A DNA stretch of 18,692 bases, from the NCBI GenBank assembly GCA_004561445.1, contig SFVX01000003.1, positions 1 to 18,692 on the forward strand, written 5' to 3'. Each line of letters opens with the position of its first letter. The stretch's first letter is position 1. Made by a program: the position numbers and the translations under genes. A model generated the notes under the pieces. That model was given only the letters and a program-made list of their open reading frames with translations, did not search any database and was not told where the DNA came from. Of the stretch, positions 12,843 through 18,692 are shown in pieces. Source of the DNA: a bacterium (lineage in GTDB: Bacteria; Patescibacteriota; Saccharimonadia; Saccharimonadales; Saccharimonadaceae).

Positions 12843-13240
12843 TTGACATTGAAAACGTGCTTTACACGGAGCTTTACAATGCGCTCAAAGAGAAGTTTCC
12901 TGCTCTGTCTATATCGGGCGTTGAAGAGCGTTTGCCCTCATCATTTCCGTTTGTGAGCATTGTTGAAGCGGACAATCTTGTGCGTTCTGACACGATTGAC
13001 AGCTCTAACCGCGAGAATCACGTGAATCTGCTTTATGAGGTGAATATTTACTCCAACAAAGCGGGAGAACGCAAAACGGAAGCGAAAGCAATTCTTGCTG
13101 AAATAGACCGACAGCTCACAATGCGCGGATTTTTGAGGACTGCGGCGCAGCCTGTTTCTTTAAACGACGGCACGATTTACAGAATTATCGCACGTTATAC
13201 AGGATGTGCGGACAAGAATAATGTTATCTATAGGAGGTAA
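12839..13240 (+). CDS. putative tail terminator protein
   Basis: The 133-aa α/β protein starts MIDIENVLYTELYNALKEKF. Further segments are SSFPFVSIVEADN, NHVNLLYEVNIYSNKAGERK (a central β strand and turn typical of tail-terminator folds), and DGTIYRIIARYTG. Terminator hexamers cap the finished tail tube and join it to the head. I chose the ATG at 12839 because it overlaps the gp10 stop (ATGA) and AAGGAGGTG lies upstream; the same frame extends further upstream only inside the gp10-like gene. Confidence 0.8.
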   Translation: MIDIENVLYTELYNALKEKFPALSISGVEERLPSSFPFVSIVEADNLVRSDTIDSSNRENHVNLLYEVNIYSNKAGERKTEAKAILAEIDRQLTMRGFLRTAAQPVSLNDGTIYRIIARYTGCADKNNVIYRR

Positions 13241-13245
13241 TTTAG

Positions 13246-13692
13246 ATGGCTATACCTACCCCTGTAACCTCGATGGGCGTATTCCTGATGAAGAAAGACT
13301 CAGGAAGCACATACACAAAGCTCATTGATATAAACTCTTTCGGCGACCTCGGCGGTACTCCCGAAACGCTTGACGCTACAACTCTTTCGCATTACGTATC
13401 TGTCAGCGTACTCGGCATTCAGCAGCAGGAAAGCATTGAGTTTGAAGCTAACTACACTAAGACGGAATATAAGGCTCTTGAGGCAGGTCAGAACACCGCA
13501 ACAGACCTTTCCGTTTGGTTTGGCGGTACAAGTGCGAACGACGGCACATACACTGCAACAGGCTCTAACGGCAAGTTCAATTTTAAGGGAATGTACTCTC
13601 TTAAAGTAAACGGTGCGGGAGTAAACGAAGTTATTCATTGCACCGTCACCGTAACCGCACTGACAGCTCCCTCACTTTCAGACGATACCTGA
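13246..13692 (+). CDS. major tail (tube) protein
   Basis: The 148-aa β-rich protein starts MAIPTPVTSMGVFLMKKDSG. DLGGTPETLDATTLSHYV and a Gly/Thr-rich loop (GTYTATGSNGKFNFKG) fit the siphophage tail-tube fold, with the C-terminal strands VIHCTVTVTAL. It polymerises as stacked hexamers around the tape measure. There is no C-terminal Ig-like extension, so the tail surface should be plain. The ribosome binding site TAGGAGGTA is one of the strongest in the window, as expected for a high-copy protein. Confidence 0.88.
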   Translation: MAIPTPVTSMGVFLMKKDSGSTYTKLIDINSFGDLGGTPETLDATTLSHYVSVSVLGIQQQESIEFEANYTKTEYKALEAGQNTATDLSVWFGGTSANDGTYTATGSNGKFNFKGMYSLKVNGAGVNEVIHCTVTVTALTAPSLSDDT

Positions 13693-13714
13693 TTAAAGAA
13701 AGGAAATATAAACC

Positions 13715-14065
13715 ATGGCTAACAGAACTACAATTCAGTTTGAATACAACGGAACAGCATATACCCTCGGCTACACTATTGCGTCGCTCAAACGACTTGA
13801 GAAGAGCGGATTTTCTTTTGGAAACCTTGAAGACCATCTTCTGACGGCGCAGGAAGACCTTTTCTGCGCGGCTTTCGATGCTTTCCACAAGAATGTACCG
13901 AGAAATGAAAGAATGGCTATTTACAAGGAATTTGCCAACTCGGAAGACGGAGAGGAAGGCGAAACTGCGAACACTCTTTCCGACATCCTTTTCAGAATGG
14001 TAAATGAGGTAATCGAAGAAATGTCTCCCAAGGGAAACGTGAAGTGGAAGACGGTGAAGGGATAA
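13715..14065 (+). CDS. tail assembly chaperone G (zero-frame product)
   Basis: The 116-aa protein starts MANRTTIQFEYNGTAYTLGY and is helical after a short β start (IASLKRLEKSGFSF, EDLFCAAFDAFHKNVP, MVNEVIEEMSP). Position between tube and tape measure, size and fold match DUF5055-type gpG chaperones, which coat the tape measure and recruit tube subunits. Codons 107-108 (GGA AAC) are part of the slippery heptamer at 14032-14038. Most ribosomes should continue for eight more codons to the TAA at 14063; a minority shift to make the GT fusion. Confidence 0.88.
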   Translation: MANRTTIQFEYNGTAYTLGYTIASLKRLEKSGFSFGNLEDHLLTAQEDLFCAAFDAFHKNVPRNERMAIYKEFANSEDGEEGETANTLSDILFRMVNEVIEEMSPKGNVKWKTVKG

Positions 14066-14076
14066 CACCATCTTCC
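14032..14076 (+). promoter_or_regulatory. programmed -1 ribosomal frameshift signal
   Basis: G_GGA_AAC (14032-14038) is a canonical slippery heptamer in the reading frame of gene G. After a 7-base spacer, GGAAGACGGTG (14046-14056) pairs with CACCATCTTCC (14066-14076): ten pairs with one C/A mismatch around a 9-base loop that contains the zero-frame stop. The -1 frame is open to 14517. Slippage would give a fusion of about 267 aa (108 from G, 159 from T). Lambda uses the related GGGAAAG at the same place in its tail genes. Confidence 0.92.
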
Positions 14077-14517
14077 GGCGATACGGGCATAACTGACGCT
14101 GAACCGACAGTTGGCAAGCCGTGGTTTGCGGAGTATGCGGATAATCTGTGCTCCTACTATATGTCTATAGGAGTTCCCTATGATGTGTACTGGGACGGAG
14201 ACTTTACAGAACTTCGCTACTACCGAGAAGCAGAAGAATACAGACAGGAGCGAGATAATTATGCGGCGTGGTTACAAGGAATCTATGTATACGAGGCTGT
14301 AGGTTGTCTCGCTCCTATTCTTCATGCTTTTGCAAAACGCGGAACAAAGCCCGGTAAATATCCCGAAAAGCCATATTCCGTAACCGAAAGGCAGAGAAAA
14401 GCCGAGGAAGAAGCGGAAAAAGCTAAAAAACAAGCGGAAGTACAAAATCAAGCGTTCTCGTGGCTTTCCGCTATGCGACAAAAATTCAGTGGAAAGGAGA
14501 ACAAAAACAATGGCTGA
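14044..14517 (+). CDS. tail assembly chaperone T domain (made as GT fusion)
   Basis: The frame is open from the slippery site and reads VEDGEGITPSSGDTGITDAE, KPWFAEYADNLCSYYMSIG, YREAEEYRQERDNYAAWLQG, then a charged helical C-terminus. A GTG at 14044 gives a 157-aa product on paper, but no ribosome binding site precedes it and the slippery site is intact. I therefore expect it only as the C-terminal 159 residues of a GT fusion entered at 14038. GT binds the tape measure while G binds GT and tube protein. The last 8 bases overlap the tape measure start. In annotation it should be joined to 13715-14038 as one frameshifted CDS. Confidence 0.85.
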   Translation: MEDGEGITPSSGDTGITDAEPTVGKPWFAEYADNLCSYYMSIGVPYDVYWDGDFTELRYYREAEEYRQERDNYAAWLQGIYVYEAVGCLAPILHAFAKRGTKPGKYPEKPYSVTERQRKAEEEAEKAKKQAEVQNQAFSWLSAMRQKFSGKENKNNG

Positions 14518-17416
14518 CGGAACAATAGACAATCTGCAAATAGTAGTCACTGCCGAGACAAAGAAAGCGGAAAGCGCGCTAAAAAATCTTGTGAAAACGC
14601 TCGAACCTCTCAGAGAACTTATGAGAGATTTCAAGTCAATGCCGCAGGTAAGCAATTTTTTAGGCGGCAAGGACATAAAAGAAACAGCTTCTTCTCTCAA
14701 AACTCTTGCTACAGAAACGGAAAACGCCACTAAGAAATACCGCGCTTTAAAGGATGTTATGAAAAACTCCGCTACCGTCATGAAAGGCATGGAAAAGGCG
14801 AAGAAAATAAACATGCCTAAACCAGAGGACGATTATATGTCGGAACAGCTGAAAAACATTCAACAGGTTACAAACGCCTATATTCAAGCAAGAGAAGAGA
14901 GAGCAAAAAGCGTTTCTGATGAATGGCTTCATGGACGGTCAGAACCTATGGACTGGAAGTCGTTTAGCACAAAAGCGAAAAAACAGAAGTCTGAGATTCA
15001 AAAGGCTATGTTCGATTCAACGATTGATTCCATGTTTGCTAAACCGACTGCGGCGATGAATAAGCAGTTTAACGACATACTCAAGTCGGCGGGCAAAGAG
15101 ACAAGTCAAAGCGACATACTCGAAAGCCTTATCAAAAACGCGGAACAGCTTGACGCTATGGGAAAACCGCTTGCTTCGATAACGGCGAAATTTGGCGAAC
15201 TCAAAGCCAAAGCAAAAGGTGCTGCGAAGTCTATAAAAGACCTCGGTAAACAGATGAACAAGAGTTTCAAGAACACGGTTCTCGGTGAGACTATCGGCAA
15301 GGTCGCGGGTTCACTTGAAAGAATCCTTCGTTATCGTACTGTGAATGAGTTCTTGAAACAGATTGCCAAGGCATTCAGCGAGGGCGTAAACAACCTTTAC
15401 CAATACAGTAAGGCGGTCGGGACTGACTTTGCAAGCAGTATGGACAGTGCCGCTACTTCCCTGCAATATTTTCGAAACTCTGTAGGTGCTATGACAGCTC
15501 CGATACTCAACGCGCTCATTCCCGTATTCGATTCGCTCATTGACAGAATAGTCGAGGGAGTAAACTGGTTGAATCAGCTTATCGCGAAAATGACTGGTGC
15601 TTCTTCGTGGACTAAGGCTATTCGCCAGCAGAAAGAATATGCGGAAGCAGCTAAGGATTCGGCGGCTGCTCAAAAACAGCTTCTTGCGGGATTTGACGAA
15701 CTTAACGTTATATCAAGCACGGGCAGTTCTTCCGGCAAGACCACTCCCGACTACAGCGGAATGTTTGAAGAAGTATCAATGGAGAATATCTCGTCAAGCG
15801 TCACGGAATGGTCGGACAGGCTGCTTAGCACATGGGCGAAAATCAAAGAGTATGCAACAGAAATTGTGGCGGCTCTTCTCGGCATAAAGGTATCGGAGCT
15901 GTTCGGTGGAGGGTTTGGAACTTCTGCTACGCTTGCTATATCTTTTGCGGGACTTGCGTTTGAATTTGACGGCATAAAGAATCTTGCTTCAGGCGAAGTG
16001 ACGAAAGAAAACATTCTTAAAGCGGTTATCGGCTCGCTTGCTACTATAGCGGGGCTTACCGTTAAATGGGGCAAGGCTGGACTGATTATAGGTTTGGTTG
16101 CTACTCTTGCAACTGCGGCTACTGCGTTTACGATAGGATTCAACGAGAAGACAAAGGCTTACTATAACCAGGACGAGTTATACAGACGAGCGAATGAGCT
16201 TTTCGAAAAATCTAAGCTCAATTTAAAAACAGAAGCCGATGTAGCTATAGAGATAGACAATCTTGACGCTCCTGTTAAAGAAGTGGAAAGTCAGATGGCG
16301 TATTTGAAAAATATAATTGACGCGGCTTTCGATATTGCTTCCATCCCAAAGGAACAAAGGACATCCGGCGAAGCAGAACTGTTAAAAACGCTCATTTCCG
16401 AAATAAATGGTATGGGTATAGACATTTCGATAAACGACGACGGTTCACTATCAAGGACAAGGCAAGAAGTCGAAGACCTCTATGCCGCCCTCGATAAACA
16501 GCTGAAACAGCAGGCTTATAGCGAAGTTATCAAAGATGCATATAAGCAGCAGGCAGACGCAATGGTTAGAATAAAAGACTACCAAGCCGAAAACGCAGAA
16601 GCTACAGACAAATTCAGGGAATCTCAGCAAAAGCTGTTTGACCTCATTCAAAATGACACGACATTACAATACTTCTTGCGAGAAGCTCACAGCGGGCTTG
16701 TTGATGTTAAAGATGCCAGTGAAATTACCACAGAATCTCTTTCGACTTCTCACAGCACAGCTATAACTTTCGCTAAGGTTTTAGGAGATGAAGGTGTAAC
16801 TGAATTCGCGAAATACAGAGAAGCACTCGAAAAAGCAGAAAAAGCCATGGACAACAACAATCAAGCCATAAAAGACGCTCAAACTAACTTTGATAATGCG
16901 ACTAAAAAAGTAGAGTTTTTCAAAGACCAAATGAACAGTCTTGACGGCATGACCGCAGGTGTCACTATTGATGTAAAAGCCGATTTCAGCAAGGTTGAGG
17001 AAGCGAGAGCTAAGATCCGCAAGACTAAGACGGATTCCATTGTTGACGATTTGCTGTTCAGCTCTCTCGATAATCAGTTTGCGGACGGCGGTTTCCCGGC
17101 TATGGGACAGTTATTCGTCGCGCGTGAAGCAGGACCCGAACTGGTAGGAACTATAGGCGGCAGAAACGCTGTTGCGAACAACGGTCAGATTATAGCGGGC
17201 ATTCAAGCGGGTGTCACAAACGCTATGAACGGTGTACTACGCGCGAACAGCTCCGGCTCGGACAAGGATACCGCAGAGCAGAACAAACTTCTCAGAGAAC
17301 AAAACAGACTGTTACAAAAGATTGCTGACAAGGAGCTTTCGATTTCTCCGTCTGTCGCTTTGGGACGCGCGGTAAAACGCTCCCAGAAGATGGTTGAACA
17401 GGTTACGGGTGGTTAA
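14510..17416 (+). CDS. tail tape measure protein
   Basis: This is the largest gene, 968 aa. Residues 1-300 are charged helices/coiled coil. Residues ~300-400 carry the LYQYSKAVGTDFASSMDSAA region and GASSWTKAIRQ, ending FDELNVISS, a pattern shared by many Clostridia tape measures. Hydrophobic segments lie at ~450-485 and ~505-545 (AVIGSLATIAGLTV, AGLIIGLVATLATAATAF). From residue 857 comes the conserved C-terminal motif ADGGFPAMGQLFVAREAGPE, then LVGTIGGRNAVANN. At roughly 1.5 Å per residue it predicts a tail near 145 nm. The ATG at 14510 is chosen behind AAAGGAG. No muralytic domain is visible. Confidence 0.95.
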   Translation: MADGTIDNLQIVVTAETKKAESALKNLVKTLEPLRELMRDFKSMPQVSNFLGGKDIKETASSLKTLATETENATKKYRALKDVMKNSATVMKGMEKAKKINMPKPEDDYMSEQLKNIQQVTNAYIQAREERAKSVSDEWLHGRSEPMDWKSFSTKAKKQKSEIQKAMFDSTIDSMFAKPTAAMNKQFNDILKSAGKETSQSDILESLIKNAEQLDAMGKPLASITAKFGELKAKAKGAAKSIKDLGKQMNKSFKNTVLGETIGKVAGSLERILRYRTVNEFLKQIAKAFSEGVNNLYQYSKAVGTDFASSMDSAATSLQYFRNSVGAMTAPILNALIPVFDSLIDRIVEGVNWLNQLIAKMTGASSWTKAIRQQKEYAEAAKDSAAAQKQLLAGFDELNVISSTGSSSGKTTPDYSGMFEEVSMENISSSVTEWSDRLLSTWAKIKEYATEIVAALLGIKVSELFGGGFGTSATLAISFAGLAFEFDGIKNLASGEVTKENILKAVIGSLATIAGLTVKWGKAGLIIGLVATLATAATAFTIGFNEKTKAYYNQDELYRRANELFEKSKLNLKTEADVAIEIDNLDAPVKEVESQMAYLKNIIDAAFDIASIPKEQRTSGEAELLKTLISEINGMGIDISINDDGSLSRTRQEVEDLYAALDKQLKQQAYSEVIKDAYKQQADAMVRIKDYQAENAEATDKFRESQQKLFDLIQNDTTLQYFLREAHSGLVDVKDASEITTESLSTSHSTAITFAKVLGDEGVTEFAKYREALEKAEKAMDNNNQAIKDAQTNFDNATKKVEFFKDQMNSLDGMTAGVTIDVKADFSKVEEARAKIRKTKTDSIVDDLLFSSLDNQFADGGFPAMGQLFVAREAGPELVGTIGGRNAVANNGQIIAGIQAGVTNAMNGVLRANSSGSDKDTAEQNKLLREQNRLLQKIADKELSISPSVALGRAVKRSQKMVEQVTGG

Positions 17417-17418
17417 AC

Positions 17419-17802
17419 ATGACATCATTACTTAATTACACAATGGGAATAAAGTTCGGGGGGGTCAGTATTCCCGACCCTTCCGAATGGAATCCCTCAA
17501 TAGCAGACGTTGATGAAAGTGCAGAGAGAGACGCGACTTCTGTTTTGCACAGAAACCGTGTAGGGCAGAAGATAAACTTCGGTTTCAAATGGAACTGCCT
17601 GACGTGGGCTGAAATGGCTTTAATACTCAACGCCGTCAATTCCGACAGCTTCACGGCAGTCTGCCCAGACCCATATCAAAAAGGCGGTACGCGCTCCGGC
17701 ACATACTACGCGGGCGACAGGACTGCAACAACAAAATACTACTGGATTGACAAAGAAGAAGTTGCGAGGTTCGATTTGTCGTTCAACATTATTGAATTTT
17801 AG
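17419..17802 (+). CDS. DUF6711-like small tail protein
   Basis: The 127-aa protein starts MTSLLNYTMGIKFGGVSIPD and continues WNPSIADVDESAERDATSVL, KINFGFKWNCLTWAEMALIL, YPDP-type CPDPYQKGG, and a final strand RFDLSFNIIEF. The order GVxIPxPs, then a DRxAxG-like segment, then PDPxxGxxRxGTYYxGDR, resembles DUF6711, usually located right after the tape measure in Firmicutes siphophages. A distal-tail or baseplate-hub role is inferred from position. It starts 2 bases after the tape measure stop behind a modest GGGTGG site. Confidence 0.75.
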   Translation: MTSLLNYTMGIKFGGVSIPDPSEWNPSIADVDESAERDATSVLHRNRVGQKINFGFKWNCLTWAEMALILNAVNSDSFTAVCPDPYQKGGTRSGTYYAGDRTATTKYYWIDKEEVARFDLSFNIIEF

Positions 17803-17812
17803 GGGGGATAAC

Positions 17813-18692
17813 GTGTCGCAGGCTTTATCCAATCTTGCCGTAGGCTCAAAAGTCAAGTTCGGCAAGTATCAAGTGAACACAGAGGAAGCGCAGCCTATAA
17901 TATGGACTATTGTTGCGAAAAATCATTGATTTAAGGTGCTTTGACGCTAAAGAACCGAACAATACGGCTTTTGGAAGAAGGGACTATGGAAATAACCGCT
18001 ATGCTGTGTCGAACATAAAGCAATGGCTCAATTCAAGAGCGGCGGCTAATTCGTGGTATTCTTCACAGCATAGCTACGATCATTCGCCAAATTCGTCGGT
18101 ATACGTAAACTTCGAAACGCAGTATGCGGCAAAAGCAGGATTTCTCAACTTGTTTTCCGATGATGAGTACAACGCGATACTTAACACGTCGATACTCACT
18201 GCAAAACCGACAGAAGACGGGGGAGGTTCCGAGACTATTGTTACTAAAGTCTTTCTGCCGTCAAAAATCGAAGTTGGAGTTAGTCAGGAAAACAACATAT
18301 CCGAGGGTGCTTCATGGGAGTACTATACAAGTAACTCCTTGCGCCAAGGGCATCTTGCTGCACAATGTTTTGATAATACTTCGTCGAGTTTAAAACCAGA
18401 CAGCAAAGATGAAGCGTGGTCTTGGTGGCTAAGAAGCCCTGAATATTCTATGACATCTAACGTTCGGACTGTATTAGATACAGGTCAGGTGTCGACAAAA
18501 AATTCATATAACGGCAGTATCGGTGTTCGTCCCGCTTTGAATCTCTCTTCTTCCCTGCTCGTTTCGGACACTACGGATTCAGACGGATGCTATACGGTCA
18601 TGTTCGCAAGCACTTTAACACCTCCCGCTCCGGCAACTATTACTGTCCCTTCGGCAATCACGGTGGGAGACAGCATAGCGGTTTCGTGGGGT
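17813..18692 (+). pseudogene. DUF6273-like tail-tip/receptor protein, frame broken, right end cut
   Basis: GTG 17813, with AGGGGGG just upstream, reads MSQALSNLAVGSKVKFGKYQ, then PIIWTIVAKNH and TGA at 17927. From 17925 the +1 frame continues IDLRCFDAKEPN, SNIKQWLNSRAAANSWYSSQ, AWSWWLRSPEYS, GSIGVRPALNLSS and is open to the right edge, ending in what looks like the start of an Ig/FN3-type domain (PPAPATITVPSAITVGDS). In DUF6273 relatives I recall, about 15 residues (a GYPxNSVTLLTEKI-like stretch) join AKNH to IDLRCF; here they are missing and the frame is shifted. The protein is probably the host-binding tip adhesin. The break could be a real inactivation, a phase-type variant or an assembly error. 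No start with a ribosome binding site is seen for the second part. Confidence 0.75.

Noticed and set aside
14044..14517. Independent T gene starting at GTG 14044
   Set aside because: No ribosome binding site precedes it, while an in-frame slippery heptamer and stem-loop directly upstream explain expression as a G-T fusion.
1..18692. tRNA genes, insertion sequences, integrase or attachment sites
   Set aside because: I saw no cloverleaf-like sequence, transposase, recombinase or terminal repeats in the window.

Overview
The window is part of a tailed-phage genome, either a siphophage or a prophage, from a low-to-moderate GC Gram-positive host, most likely a gut-type Clostridia (Oscillospiraceae/Lachnospiraceae-like). 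The basis is strong AGGAGG-type ribosome binding sites, perfect TTGACA-N17-TATAAT promoters, and an SPP1/HK97-like head and tail module whose proteins resemble those of Firmicutes phages. No integrase, lysis gene or replication gene lies inside the window, so temperate versus virulent lifestyle cannot be decided.

Left arm (1-3143, minus strand): eight small accessory genes. Six read leftward from a consensus promoter at 3219-3247, and the last two sit behind a near-copy promoter at 878-906. Most are unrecognised small proteins, several of them very acidic. One is a small lipoprotein and one carries an LPD29-like domain. Genes that do not overlap are separated by GC-rich tetraloop hairpins.

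Switch (3200-3730): a divergent regulatory region with back-to-back promoters, a 9-bp inverted repeat and a GCA(C)AAT motif repeated about every 22-26 bp. It is followed by a ribbon-helix-helix (RHH) DNA-binding protein and an intrinsic terminator. This looks like an autoregulated control point between the leftward accessory operon and the rightward genes.

Right arm (3765-18692, plus strand): a perfect consensus promoter and a long purine-rich/AT-rich leader precede the packaging and morphogenesis operon. The order is small terminase, a decayed small gene, an RNase H-like protein without the expected catalytic acids, large terminase, a 58-aa protein, portal, MuF-like minor head protein, a three-hairpin leader, scaffold, decoration protein, lambda-E-like major capsid, a 63-aa protein, head-tail connector, head-closure protein, gp10-like protein, tail terminator, tail tube, tail chaperones G and GT, tape measure, a DUF6711-like tail protein, and a DUF6273-like tip/receptor protein that runs off the right edge. 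The chaperone pair is joined by a clear -1 frameshift signal (G_GGA_AAC plus a stem-loop). Translational coupling by ATGA and short overlaps is common from the capsid to the tape measure.

Most notable for follow-up: the RHH-centred operator array; the degenerate RNase H fold between the terminase subunits; the leader with three RGAGAW-loop hairpins before the scaffold; and the tip protein, whose reading frame is broken in a way consistent with a short-homology deletion. Family names come from recognising sequence patterns by eye and have not been checked against any database.
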